43,464 bases of DNA from CAVQNQ01 sp964427655 (GCA_964427655.1 CAYRWE010000012.1:1-43464), one strand, 5' to 3'; numbered from the stretch's first letter, positions 22,905-32,060 are shown. The notes: generated by a model not told the origin, from the letters alone. Translations and numbers: made by a program.

Positions 22905-25900
22905 ATGCAGTTCCGTTCTTTCGCGCCGGCTGTTTCGAGCATCCGATGGTCGATCGCCTTCGTCCTGGTTGCGGCATCCGCTTGCGCCCAAGTATCCGCC
23001 AGTCTTTCGGGAACCGTCACCGATCAGTCCGGTGGGTCGCTCTCCGGCGCGGCCGTGCAAGCTAAGAACGTAGATACCGGGGCGGTCCGCGCCACCGTTA
23101 CCGATGCCGAAGGGCGTTACAACTTCTCTTCGTTGCGGCTCGGGCAATACGAGATTCGAAGTGCCAAGCCCGGCTTCCAGGAAGAGGTGCGCACCGGCAT
23201 CGTTCTGGTGGTGGGCCAGCAAGCCATGGTCGATATGCAACTGCCGGTAGGCGCGTCGAGCCAGAGCCTAACCGTGACCGGCGATGCGCCGCTTGTCGGT
23301 GTGACTACGGAGAACATAACGGGCGTGGTTGGCGAGCAGCAGATCAAGGACCTTCCCCTCAACGGGCGAAGTTACGACGAGCTCTTAACTCTGAATCCGG
23401 GGGTCGTCAACTTCACGTGGGAGAAGACCGGCGGCATCGGCGTGTCGAACTCGACCACCGGTAATAACTTCGCCGTCGCGGGCAACCGGCCGCAGCAGAA
23501 TCTCTTCCTGTTGAATGGCGTGGAGTTCACCGGCGCTGCGGAAAACAACATGCAGCCCGGCGGCACCAGCCAGGAACTGCTGGGCGTCGACGCCGTGCGG
23601 GAGTTCAACCTGCTCGTCGATTCCTATGGCGCGGAGTACGGCAAGCGGCCCGGCGCCCAGGTTCTGATTGTCACCCAGTCCGGGACGAACCTACTGCACG
23701 GATCTCTGTTCGAGTTCCTGCGGAACAATGCCCTGGACGCTCCCAATTACTTCGACCCCGGCTCGGCTCCCGGCTTCCAGCGCAATCAGTTCGGAGGCTC
23801 GCTGGGCGGACCGATCCAAAAGAACAAAACCTTCCTGTTCGGCAATTACGAGGGACTCGAGCAGCATCTGCACCAAACCGGCGTGGACCTGGTTCCCGAT
23901 AACAACGCGCGCGCCGGATATCTACCCTGTAAGTTAGTCAGTCCGGCGCCGAGTCCCTGCCCGGAGTCCGGGCTGGCATTCGTGGGAGTCTCGCCGCTCA
24001 TCAACGCCTGGCCCGCGGCCACGCCAGGCGCTCCGGATTTCGGTGGAATTGCAGAGGCGCTCAACAATCCTTTGCAGACGCTCCGGGACGACTTCGGGAC
24101 TGTGCGGCTGGATCACAATTTCGCTTCCACGGATTCCTTGAGCGCGGTTTACACCATCGACGACAGCGCCGATTTCACGCCCACCAGCACCAATCTCTAC
24201 AGTACCGACGTCGAGAGCCTGCGCGAACAGGTGGTCAGCATCGAGGAAACGCACGTCTTCTCCCCTTCGCTGCTTAATACGGCGCGGGCCGGCTTTTCGC
24301 GGGCCGGATACTTCTTCACGGGTGAACCCACGCCCGGGACCCCCGCGGCCAGCTTGCCAGGTTTCCTCCAGGGGCTTCCGCTTGGCGCGCTCGTGGTGGG
24401 AGGTAGCGCAGCCTCGAACCCGACGGCCCAGCTAAGTCTGGCGGGGAGTAACAACGGAAGCAATCTTGACGTCGCCCGGAATCTGTTCACTTATGAGGAC
24501 CGTGTATCTCTTACCAAAGGCCGTCATCGGTTCAATTTCGGAGTCTGGTTCCAGCGGCTGCGCTCGAATGAGAACCTCGCACTGAGCCAGTACGGCCAGG
24601 CCACCTTCACCAGCTTGCAGACCTTTCTGCAAGGCACGGTGGCCACTCTGTTATACGATCCCGCCCCCACGCCGCTCGGCTGGCGCTCCTGGTTTGGCGC
24701 GGGGTATGCCGAAGACGCGATTCGGTTGAGTCATGGCTTGACGGTGTCGCTCGGCTTTCGGGCTGAGTCGACCGACGGATGGAACGAGGTTCACGGCCGG
24801 GCCTCAACTTATACGTATCCGAATGGAGTCATCTCGACTCAGCCTTCCATCGGAAGCTCGGCCTTTACGGTAAACAACGGCAAGTTCCTGCCCCAGCCGC
24901 GGGCCGGCGTGGCGTGGAGTCCTTTCGGCAGCCAGCGCACTGTGATTCGCGCCGGGTTCGGCATGTACAACGATCTTCAGGATGCCCTGGGCTATCGCAC
25001 CGATCAAAACGCGCCGTTCAACCCGACTTACAGCCTTCCGAGCCTCCCGGTGTCGCAACTGCCCGTCCTGCCCACGGCCGCGGTCCCGGCCACGGCCAAG
25101 TTGGTTCCCGGCGGAGTACAACCGGATTTGAGAACCCCCACGCTGCTTTCCTGGTCGTTTCGCATCCAGCGGGAACTTACTCCCAACACGGCTCTCACGG
25201 TCGGATATGTCGGCTCTCACGGTTACCATGAGATCATCGGCATCGACGCGAATGAACCTTTTCCCGTGATTTGCCCGGCCGCGCCGTGTCCCGCAACTTA
25301 TCCCGCCAGCTTTCCGGCGGGCATAGCCGGCACTCCGGTTGCGGTGGGAACTTACTATGTTCCCACATCCACCCGCGCCAATCCCGCGCTCGCTAACACC
25401 TGGACCTACTTCTCGGAAGGCGACAGTTCCTACAACTCCCTCGATGTGGATGTGAACCACCGCTTCAGCGGCGGCGTCTCGTTACGCGGAGTGTACACCT
25501 GGGCGAAGACGATTGACGATGGCGACTCGCTGAACGCCACGACATCGGGCGGAGAGCCGGCCCTGGCTTCGAATCCTTTCAATCTTCGGGCCGACCGCGG
25601 GCTGGGGAATTTCGACGTCCGAAACGTAGGTGTGGTGAATGCCGGCTATGTATTGCCCTTCGGACCGGGCAAGCATTTTTGGACGAGCGCGAGCGGCCCC
25701 GGCAGGATACTGGCGGGCGGCTGGATGGTGAACTCGATCGTGACCGTGCAAAGCGGCTTTCCGTTCACCCCTCAACTCAGCTATAACCCCTCGAACAACG
25801 GTGACACGCGCAATCCCGTGCGGCCCTTCGTGAACCCGGTATTTAGCGGCCCCGTGATTTTGGGGACGCCTTCTCAGTGGTTCAACCCGGCTGCTTTTCT

Positions 25901-26186
25901 AGCTCCCCCGGCCGCCAGCGGGTTCTATGGGAACCTGGGGCGAGATACCTTGATTGGCCCCGGCCTGGCAACGTGGGACTTGTCTTTCCTGAAAGACACG
26001 CCGATTCACGAGAGACTCAATCTCCAGTTTCGCGCGGAGATGTTCAATCTCCTGAACCGGGCCAACTTCAACACTCCGAACGCCATCACTTTCACGCCCA
26101 CGGGAGTGTCGCCCACGGCCGGCGTGATCACCAGCACCTCGACGACATCGCGTCAGGTGCAATTCGGAATGAAACTGCTTTGGTAG
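22905..26186 (+). CDS. TonB-dependent receptor with N-terminal carboxypeptidase-regulatory domain (Oar-like)
   Basis: An outer-membrane beta-barrel of 1093 residues. ATG 22905 follows GGGGGA and gives a signal peptide (IRWSIAFVLVAASACAQ). Residues about 34-120 are the CarboxypepD_reg Ig-like domain (SLSGTVTDQSGGSLSGAAVQ, DAEGRYNFSSLRLGQYEI). A normal plug follows (DLPLNGRSYDELLTLNPGVV, NLFLLNGVEFTGA), then the barrel, ending with an aromatic C-terminal residue (FGMKLLW) as outer-membrane proteins do. In Acidobacteriota such receptors are numerous and are thought to take up plant or microbial polymers; the substrate is unknown. The open frame extends to 22773 upstream without a ribosome binding site. 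Confidence 0.92.
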   Translation: MQFRSFAPAVSSIRWSIAFVLVAASACAQVSASLSGTVTDQSGGSLSGAAVQAKNVDTGAVRATVTDAEGRYNFSSLRLGQYEIRSAKPGFQEEVRTGIVLVVGQQAMVDMQLPVGASSQSLTVTGDAPLVGVTTENITGVVGEQQIKDLPLNGRSYDELLTLNPGVVNFTWEKTGGIGVSNSTTGNNFAVAGNRPQQNLFLLNGVEFTGAAENNMQPGGTSQELLGVDAVREFNLLVDSYGAEYGKRPGAQVLIVTQSGTNLLHGSLFEFLRNNALDAPNYFDPGSAPGFQRNQFGGSLGGPIQKNKTFLFGNYEGLEQHLHQTGVDLVPDNNARAGYLPCKLVSPAPSPCPESGLAFVGVSPLINAWPAATPGAPDFGGIAEALNNPLQTLRDDFGTVRLDHNFASTDSLSAVYTIDDSADFTPTSTNLYSTDVESLREQVVSIEETHVFSPSLLNTARAGFSRAGYFFTGEPTPGTPAASLPGFLQGLPLGALVVGGSAASNPTAQLSLAGSNNGSNLDVARNLFTYEDRVSLTKGRHRFNFGVWFQRLRSNENLALSQYGQATFTSLQTFLQGTVATLLYDPAPTPLGWRSWFGAGYAEDAIRLSHGLTVSLGFRAESTDGWNEVHGRASTYTYPNGVISTQPSIGSSAFTVNNGKFLPQPRAGVAWSPFGSQRTVIRAGFGMYNDLQDALGYRTDQNAPFNPTYSLPSLPVSQLPVLPTAAVPATAKLVPGGVQPDLRTPTLLSWSFRIQRELTPNTALTVGYVGSHGYHEIIGIDANEPFPVICPAAPCPATYPASFPAGIAGTPVAVGTYYVPTSTRANPALANTWTYFSEGDSSYNSLDVDVNHRFSGGVSLRGVYTWAKTIDDGDSLNATTSGGEPALASNPFNLRADRGLGNFDVRNVGVVNAGYVLPFGPGKHFWTSASGPGRILAGGWMVNSIVTVQSGFPFTPQLSYNPSNNGDTRNPVRPFVNPVFSGPVILGTPSQWFNPAAFLAPPAASGFYGNLGRDTLIGPGLATWDLSFLKDTPIHERLNLQFRAEMFNLLNRANFNTPNAITFTPTGVSPTAGVITSTSTTSRQVQFGMKLLW

Positions 26187-26215
26187 CGGGCCCCTGCCGC
26201 GCTGCCAGCAACGCG

Positions 26216-26240
26216 CCTCGACGCACTCATACATCCCGGC
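26216..26240. repeat. 25-bp imperfect direct repeat, copy of the 3' end of the CRTAC1 gene
   Basis: This 25-bp stretch matches 26615-26639 at 22 of 25 positions. The second copy encodes MYECVE near the C-terminus of the CRTAC1 gene on the minus strand; the first is untranslated. Weaker similarity extends some 25 nt to the left of both. The two copies flank the orphan hicB-like gene. Confidence 0.6.
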
Positions 26241-26309
26241 GCACGGTATCGACGGAAACGAACTCGCACCCGGAACGTTGAACACTATACTCAAGAAGGC
26301 GGGATTGAA

Positions 26310-26531
26310 ATGAGTGCGAAGCGCTACTTGGTGATTATCGAGCCAACCAGTACCGGCTATTCAGCCTATTCGCCGGACGTTGCGGGATGTGTCGCGGTTG
26401 GGGATACGCCGGAAGAAACACGCTTGAATTTTCAGGACGCTCTCATAGCGCATTTTGACACGATGCGGAAAATCGGCGAGCCCGTTCCGGAACCCAATTC
26501 GTCAGTCGATTACGTAGAGGTCGCCGCACAA
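26310..26531 (+). pseudogene. orphan HicB-type antitoxin gene with apparent loss of its stop codon
   Basis: Residues 1-73 form a complete HicB-like antitoxin (KRYLVIIEPTSTGYSAYSPD, VAGCVAVGDTPEETRLNFQD, VPEPNSSVDYVEVAA). Proteins of this group usually stop right after VEVAA; here the next codon (26529-26531) is CAA and not TAA. The frame therefore runs on to 27059, reading antisense through the CRTAC1 gene, where the added 176 residues look like shadow translation. No hicA follows. A -10-like TATACT lies at 26286-26291. It is either a decaying antitoxin or an antitoxin with an aberrant tail; the first 73 residues are well supported, the rest is not. Confidence 0.65.
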
Positions 26532-26588
26532 TCGCGCGCGCCGCGGCACGGCTTGCGGGCCAGTTCCCGCCGAGGCGTACCATCCCCC

Positions 26589-28259
26589 CTACCCCCGCGC
26601 CACCAACCCCGCGCCCTCCACGCACTCGTACATCCCCGCTTTTACGTTTTTAAATTCCTGCGTCCGGCCGCTGGGCCACGCAATCTCGATTCCGCTCGCC
26701 GTGTCCCGGCGCCCCAGTCCGAACGTCAACGCCAGCTCGGATTGCGAAAGGTAACTCGACCCCGTCCGCACCATCCTCGATTGCTTTCCATCCGGCGTCG
26801 CGACGCGCACCACCGCGCCTATGGCATCGCGGTTCGATTTCGTTCCCACCAGGCGCAGGCGCAGGGAGTGCTGGCCCGCCGCCACGTCGTTGCGGTACAG
26901 GTACGCCGGGCCCTGATTGGTCGTGATCAGAACATCCACGTCGCCATCCCGGTCGAAGTCTCCCAGGGCCAGGCCGCGGGCCACCTTGGGTTGCGAGAAT
27001 TCGGCGCCTGCCGCGGCGGCCTCATCGCGAAAGCCGCCCTTGCCGTCGTTGACGAATAGGATGGGCGGCTGGGCGTAGGCCAGGTTCGTGCGCAGGTGGC
27101 GCGCGGTTTCGTCGATGTGCCCATTTACCGCCAGCAGATCGAGATATCCATCCAGGTTCACGTCGAAGAAGGCGCAGCCGAATCCCAGGCTGTTGCGCGA
27201 GGGCTGCCCGATTCCCGCCCGCATGGCGATGTCCGCGAACACGCCCGATCGCAGCGGCCGGAACAGGGCCATCATTTCGTTATCGAAGTTCGTAATCGCA
27301 ATGCTGGTCACGCCGGAATTGTCGAAATCCGCCGCGTCCACGCCCATTCCGGCACGCGCCTTGCCGTCCTCGCTGAAAGCCACGCCCGCGCGCACGGCCA
27401 CGTCTTCGAAGGTCCCATCCCGCAGGTTGTGATAGAGCTTGTTGGGTTGCGTGTCGTTGGCGATGAACAGGTCCGGCCAGCCATCGCCGTCGTAATCCAG
27501 CAGCGCCGCCCCCAGCGATTTTGAGGTGGTGTCGAAGACGCCGCTCTTGGCGGTGACGTCCTCGAATGTGCCGTTGCCGCGGTTGCGGAACAGCCAGCAC
27601 GTTTCACCGTGGTAGGCTTCCGGCGTGCAGTAAGATTTGCGCTTGCCGTCCACGCTGCAGAAAACGTCGCGCGCGGGCGACCAGCGCACGTAGTTGCATA
27701 CCAGCAGATCGAGCTGCCCGTCGCGGTCGAAATCGAACCACAAAGCGGACGTGCTGAAGGCGCTTCGGCCGCCCAGGCCGGCGGCTTCGGTGACGTCGAT
27801 GAACTTACCGCGACCGTTGTTCTGGAACAGGCGGTTTTGCCCCACAGCGGTGATCAGGATGTCGGGGAAGCCATCATTATTGTAATCGGCGATGGCCACT
27901 CCCATGCCGTACATCTCGACCGACAGGCCGGCGCGCTCGGTGACGTCGGTGAACGTGCCGTTGCGATTGTTGCGATACAGCCGCAGCGTGCTGCGCTGGC
28001 GCTTGTGGCCCGGCCAATCCGCGCCGTTCACCAGCAGGATATCCAGCCAGCCATCGCCATCGTAATCCAGGAACGCACAGCCGGGACCCATGGTCTCGGG
28101 CAGATACTTGGCCCCGAAAGCACCGCTATTATGCCGGAAATCGATGCCCGCCGCGGCCGTAACGTCCACCAGGTGGAATCCGGCAGTCGCCGCAGCGGCC
28201 TGCCCCGCCGGAGCGCCGATGAGCGGCAGTGCGCCGAAAAGGAACGTCCGCCGGTTCAC
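26589..28259 (-). CDS. Tat-exported CRTAC1 family FG-GAP/UnbV protein
   Basis: A 556-residue protein starting at GTG 28259, which overlaps the response regulator stop as GTGA. The N-terminus NRRTFLFGALPLIGAPAG is a twin-arginine signal, so it is exported folded. FG-GAP loops follow (DYDGDGWLDIL, DYNNDGFPDIL, DFDRDGQLDLL, DYDGDGWPDLF, DFDRDGDVDVL), then the UnbV end (LVGTKSNRDAIGAVVRV, GSSYLSQSELALTFGLG, IAWPSGRTQEF). It is homologous to the CRTAC1 protein at 12751. A longer open frame to 28598 overlaps the regulator gene and is rejected. Its place behind a two-component system suggests a role in, or control by, that system. Confidence 0.87.
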   Translation of the reverse strand: MNRRTFLFGALPLIGAPAGQAAAATAGFHLVDVTAAAGIDFRHNSGAFGAKYLPETMGPGCAFLDYDGDGWLDILLVNGADWPGHKRQRSTLRLYRNNRNGTFTDVTERAGLSVEMYGMGVAIADYNNDGFPDILITAVGQNRLFQNNGRGKFIDVTEAAGLGGRSAFSTSALWFDFDRDGQLDLLVCNYVRWSPARDVFCSVDGKRKSYCTPEAYHGETCWLFRNRGNGTFEDVTAKSGVFDTTSKSLGAALLDYDGDGWPDLFIANDTQPNKLYHNLRDGTFEDVAVRAGVAFSEDGKARAGMGVDAADFDNSGVTSIAITNFDNEMMALFRPLRSGVFADIAMRAGIGQPSRNSLGFGCAFFDVNLDGYLDLLAVNGHIDETARHLRTNLAYAQPPILFVNDGKGGFRDEAAAAGAEFSQPKVARGLALGDFDRDGDVDVLITTNQGPAYLYRNDVAAGQHSLRLRLVGTKSNRDAIGAVVRVATPDGKQSRMVRTGSSYLSQSELALTFGLGRRDTASGIEIAWPSGRTQEFKNVKAGMYECVEGAGLVARG

Positions 28260-28885
28260 GGAATGCTCACCAGCCCCTTGCGAATGGCGTACACTACCAG
28301 CTCGGCCGTGTTGTGCATGCCGAGCGTCTGCATGATATTCGCGCGGTGCACCGCCACCGTGTTCACGCTCAACCCCAGCACGCCGGCGATCTCTTTGTTC
28401 GACCGGCCCTCGACGATCCACCGTAAGACTTCCAGCTCGCGCGTGGTGAGCTGTGGCGCCGCCTCTTCCTGCTCGGCCAGCGCCCCCAGCCGCGGATCGA
28501 GCACGCGCCCTCCGGCGGCCACTTTTCTGACGGCCTCTACCAATTCCAGGTCCAAGGCATTCTTGAGCAGGTATCCGCGCGCGCCGGCATCGAGGCATGT
28601 GCGCACGTAGGACGGCTCGGAGTGCATGCTCAGGATCAGAACCGCGGTCGCGGGGCGCGCCTTCAGAATCGACCGCGTGGCCGCCGCGCCGTTCATGCCG
28701 GGCAGCGCGAAATCCATGACGACTACCGCCGGTTCGAGGCGCGCCGCGGCCTCTACCGCCTCGTTGCCGTCGCTCGCTTCGCCCACCACTTCGATGCCGG
28801 GCTCATCTTCCAGCATGCGGCGAAATCCGCGCCGCACCAGGCTGTGATCGTCCACCAGCAGGACCGTTATCGCCGCCTCAGGCAT
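28256..28885 (-). CDS. NarL/FixJ-family response regulator
   Basis: A 209-residue regulator. The receiver domain has the acidic pair D12/D13, phosphoacceptor D58 (VVVMDFALPG), S86 and K108 (GYLLKN). The C-terminal LuxR-type helix-turn-helix is LTTRELEVLRWIVEGRSNKE followed by IAGVLGLSVNTVAVHRANIM. It overlaps the sensor kinase gene by 8 nt and the CRTAC1 gene by 4 nt, so all three should be translated together. Targets unknown. Confidence 0.94.
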   Translation of the reverse strand: MPEAAITVLLVDDHSLVRRGFRRMLEDEPGIEVVGEASDGNEAVEAAARLEPAVVVMDFALPGMNGAAATRSILKARPATAVLILSMHSEPSYVRTCLDAGARGYLLKNALDLELVEAVRKVAAGGRVLDPRLGALAEQEEAAPQLTTRELEVLRWIVEGRSNKEIAGVLGLSVNTVAVHRANIMQTLGMHNTAELVVYAIRKGLVSIP

Positions 28886-30224
28886 GGGTCTCCTCCGGCA
28901 CCACCGGGACCGTCAGGCGCACCAGCACGCCGCCAGTCTCGCGCTCGATGAACTCCACGCGCCCGTTCACCAGCTCGGCTCTCTCCCGCATCGAGACCAG
29001 TCCCATGCCCTGCCTCTCCTTGCCGCTACCGAATCCCACGCCCGCGTCTTCCACTTCCAACACCACCGTTTCCGGCAGAAAACGCAGCCGCACCACCGCC
29101 CGCTGGGAATGCGAATGGCGCGCGATATTGCTGAGCGCCTCCTGCAAAACCCGGTAGAGGTGGATGGCCACGTTGCGATCCACTTCGCGGCTCGGCCCGC
29201 TCTTCTCGTAGCGTATCTCGATGCCGGTCTGCTTCTCGAAACCCGGCAGGTAGACATCGAGCGCGCTCTCCAGGCCCGCTTCATCGAGCACTACCGGATG
29301 CAGAGCCAGCGAAAGCGAGCGCACTTTTTCGAGCGTCGATTGCACGATCTCCTGGATCTCCCGCAGATCCGCGCGCAGCGCATCCGGTATTCCGGCGGCG
29401 CTCCGATCGGTGCGCTGGAGCATCACGCCGACCGCCGTCAGAATCTGGCCGAAATCGTCGTGCAGCTCGCGCGAAATCGAGCGGAAGGTGCTCTCCTGCA
29501 TCCCGATGAGCTGCTGCGCCAGCTCGCTGCGCCGCTCCGAAAGCTCGGCCACCTGCTCGAACATTCTGCGGTTGTAATGCACCAGGTAAAGGCTGGTCGA
29601 GACGATCAGGATCAGCATCAGCCCCACGAACAGATACAGATTGCGCTCCGCGCGCGCATAGATCTGGCTGGTTCGTTCGGTGGCTTCGCGCGCGATCTCG
29701 TTGTTCTGCACCAGCAGCCGCGCCACCGCCGTGCCAAGCGCCTCCTGGCGGGCCTGCAGCGATACGCGGATCCAATCCAGCGCCTTCTTTTCCTCGCCGG
29801 ATCGCGCCAGCACGAAGAGCCGGTCCTGCGCGTCCCAGAACTGGGCGACGGACGCCCGCAAATAATCTTCCTGGCCGGGAGCGCGCTCGGGCGGTGCGTA
29901 TTTGGCTTCTTCCGCGACCGCATCGTCGAGGTCCGTCCGTATGCGCTGAAACGGCCGCTCCCAGGCCGTCAGCGGATACGGTTCGTTGCCCTCCAGTATG
30001 TCCCGCATGGTAAGAGCCAGCGAGTTCAGACTGTTCTGCACGCGTAGCAGTTGCAGGGAATCGATGCGGTTGCGGTCTATCGTTCGCGCCTGCAGCTCCT
30101 CCAGGCCTTTGAGCTGCGTGACGGTGTAGCCCGAATAGACCGCCACCGCCGTCAGGGTGATGGCCAGGCCTCCGAGCAGCCGGGCGGTCGGAGATCGCCG
30201 GTAATCCACACCTGACGAGGGCAT
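28878..30224 (-). CDS. sensor histidine kinase, HisKA_3 type
   Basis: A 448-residue inner-membrane kinase of the NarX/DesK class. Transmembrane helices lie at about residues 15-35 and 196-215, enclosing a periplasmic helical sensor region of about 160 residues without a family I can name. The phosphoacceptor is H255 in SRELHDDFGQ, followed by the HATPase with N366 (ALSNIARHSH), D393/G395 (EDAGVGF) and GMGLVSMRER. It is paired with the downstream response regulator. The gene begins 27 nt after the S53 peptidase stop, so the peptidase and the two-component system are probably one transcript. Confidence 0.94.
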   Translation of the reverse strand: MPSSGVDYRRSPTARLLGGLAITLTAVAVYSGYTVTQLKGLEELQARTIDRNRIDSLQLLRVQNSLNSLALTMRDILEGNEPYPLTAWERPFQRIRTDLDDAVAEEAKYAPPERAPGQEDYLRASVAQFWDAQDRLFVLARSGEEKKALDWIRVSLQARQEALGTAVARLLVQNNEIAREATERTSQIYARAERNLYLFVGLMLILIVSTSLYLVHYNRRMFEQVAELSERRSELAQQLIGMQESTFRSISRELHDDFGQILTAVGVMLQRTDRSAAGIPDALRADLREIQEIVQSTLEKVRSLSLALHPVVLDEAGLESALDVYLPGFEKQTGIEIRYEKSGPSREVDRNVAIHLYRVLQEALSNIARHSHSQRAVVRLRFLPETVVLEVEDAGVGFGSGKERQGMGLVSMRERAELVNGRVEFIERETGGVLVRLTVPVVPEETHA

Positions 30225-30251
30225 CCGTCTCGTATGATATCAGCGCGCGGG

Positions 30252-31805
30252 TCAGCTCTCGATCCGCGGCCGCGCCTGCGAGCCGCCCAGCGCCTTCAGC
30301 AGATTCTCGCCCGAGGGCGATCCCAGCCCGGTGCAGGCATCCCACCCCGGAGCCGCCGCAAACGAGCCGTTCGATCCTTGCGTGATGTCGTGGAACGCCT
30401 TGGCCGAAGCGGCCAGCTTGTAGAGGGCCGGCTGGAGGAATCCCACCGGTTTCCCTAGCTTCTCGTTGAGCAGCGCGACCAGGCCGCTCCACAACGGGGC
30501 CACCGCGCTGGTGCCGCCGATCGCCATGGACGAGCCATCTACCAGCACCTCGTATCCCGATTGCGGATCGGCATCCCCGCAAACGTCCGGGACGCCGCGG
30601 CCTTCGCCCGAGGGCGGCTTCACCCCGGCACCCGCCTGCCAGGAAGGCAGCCCGAACTGCACGCTGAATCCTCCGCCCGTAGCGCCGCCCTGTTCGCCAT
30701 CGTTCCATACCGTCTCGCTCGAGATCGCTCCGTTGGTACTCAACAGGCGTGTCCCCCCACAAGCCAGCACGTGCGGGCTGGAAGCCGGGAAATCCACATG
30801 GTTGCCGCCGTCATCGGCGCCATCGCTCGAGCCATCGTCTCCCGCCGCCGCGCAAATCGTCACGCCCAGCAGGGCTGCGTCGCGCGCCGCGGCATCGAAG
30901 GCCGTCATCGATTGCCCCGTCCAGCTCGATTCCGGTCCGCCCCAACTGATCGAGATCACCGCGGGCTGGTTCGCCGCATCGTGGATCGCCGTGGTCAGCG
31001 CGTCCTGGAAGCCCTGCGAAGTATTGGGCGCAAAGTAAACTACGATGCGCGCGCCCGGCGCGACCGCCCCGGCCACCTCGATATCCAGCAGCACCTCGCC
31101 ATCGGCGCTATCGGGCGTGGTCGGCTGGTTCTGCCCTTTATCCACCGAAACCGCGACCACCGTGGGCGCTTCGACGCCGATCGACGGGAAGTAGGCCGCC
31201 AGATCCGCCGGACGATAGCCGCCGCCCAGCTCCAGAATTCCGATGGTCTGGCCTTTGCCATCCACATCCAGCGGGAACTGGTACAACTCGGCCACCTGCC
31301 GCGGCGAATAAGACGTTTCCGCCCCTGTTCGCGGGCTCGCGCAACACACGCGGAAATGCGGCTTGGCTTGCGGCCGGTCGTCCAGCCCCAGCACCGCCTC
31401 GATCGATGGCGCCAGCTCGGCCGGAACGTGTATGGCGCCCGTGCGCGCCCGGTATTCGGTCCCCTCGTGTTCGTAACGCTCGAGCGGAGCCTCGAAGGCC
31501 TTCGACATATCGGCGGCCGTTCCTTCCAGCTTGACCGTGCGGCGCTCGGGGGCAATTTCGACCACCCTCAGCTTGTGCGCTTCGGCAAACTCCTTGACCC
31601 GCTCGATGGCCGCCGGATCGGCGCCGTACATCGAGGCGAATTCCTCCCGCGATAGGGCCGCTCCGCCCGTACGGGGCGCTTCGACCCGCGCCTTGGGTTT
31701 GAGAATCACGGAAACTTCCACGGTTTCGTTGCTTGCCACATCGCCTATGCGTGTGCCGGCCGGGTGCCGCTCGCTGCCGGGGAGCGGAACTTTTTTGCTC
31801 TCCAT
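30252..31805 (-). CDS. S53 family serine-carboxyl peptidase (kumamolisin-like)
   Basis: Sedolisins are acid-active proteases with a Ser-Glu-Asp triad. The triad here is E237 and D241 (GEVLLDIEV) and S433 (GGTSAVAP), with oxyanion Asp near 323 (AAAGDDGSSDG) and calcium-site residues near 472-489. Residues about 25-140 are the activation propeptide. Start ATG 31805 follows GGAGGAAGG; the open frame reaches 32042, but the upstream part crosses a repeat copy. No signal peptide is visible, which is seen in other kumamolisin-like proteins, so the export route is unclear. At 517 residues all parts are complete. It precedes a histidine kinase by 27 nt. Confidence 0.92.
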   Translation of the reverse strand: MESKKVPLPGSERHPAGTRIGDVASNETVEVSVILKPKARVEAPRTGGAALSREEFASMYGADPAAIERVKEFAEAHKLRVVEIAPERRTVKLEGTAADMSKAFEAPLERYEHEGTEYRARTGAIHVPAELAPSIEAVLGLDDRPQAKPHFRVCCASPRTGAETSYSPRQVAELYQFPLDVDGKGQTIGILELGGGYRPADLAAYFPSIGVEAPTVVAVSVDKGQNQPTTPDSADGEVLLDIEVAGAVAPGARIVVYFAPNTSQGFQDALTTAIHDAANQPAVISISWGGPESSWTGQSMTAFDAAARDAALLGVTICAAAGDDGSSDGADDGGNHVDFPASSPHVLACGGTRLLSTNGAISSETVWNDGEQGGATGGGFSVQFGLPSWQAGAGVKPPSGEGRGVPDVCGDADPQSGYEVLVDGSSMAIGGTSAVAPLWSGLVALLNEKLGKPVGFLQPALYKLAASAKAFHDITQGSNGSFAAAPGWDACTGLGSPSGENLLKALGGSQARPRIES

Positions 31806-31822
31806 TACCTTCCTCCACTGGG

Positions 31823-31844
31823 TGGGGCACGCTTTAGCCTGCCC
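31823..31844 (-). repeat. dispersed inverted-repeat element, copy 3 (single arm)
   Basis: Read on the minus strand this is a 22-nt copy of the element, differing from the 9547 copy at two positions (GGGCAGGCTAAAGCGTGCCC plus CA). It lies between the S53 peptidase start and its upstream region, in the likely 5' leader of that transcript. Only one arm is found here. Confidence 0.75.
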
Positions 31845-31907
31845 ACAAAATAGACTCCTGCTGCTACCGTCGGGAATGGCTGCAGTGCTCGGTGCCTCCC
31901 GGCAGCG

Positions 31908-31915
31908 ATTATAAT
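31908..31915. promoter_or_regulatory. ATTATAAT, -10-like element readable on both strands
   Basis: The self-complementary ATTATAAT gives a consensus TATAAT on each strand in the divergent space between the S53 peptidase (start 31805) and the secreted protein (start 32061). No -35 match at proper distance was seen on either strand. Confidence 0.3.
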
Positions 31916-32060
31916 ATGCATGCGAATAGCCGCCGTCGGGCAAATCCCCGTGCGCTGTGCGCTCCGTTCGCGCTTGCCCGCACGCCTGCAAGGGGTTGCA
32001 CCGATTCGGCGCATTTCGCGGTCTGCTAGAATCCAAAGTCACCGGGTGGTTGGAGGATCG

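Noticed and set aside
26531..27059. Taking the full 249-residue frame as a genuine long HicB protein
   Set aside because: Beyond residue 73 it is antisense to a well supported CRTAC1 gene and has the His/Arg-rich composition of shadow frames.
28260..28598. N-terminal extension of the CRTAC1 gene through the response regulator
   Set aside because: The extra 113 residues are the response regulator read in another frame; the Tat signal starts at GTG 28259.
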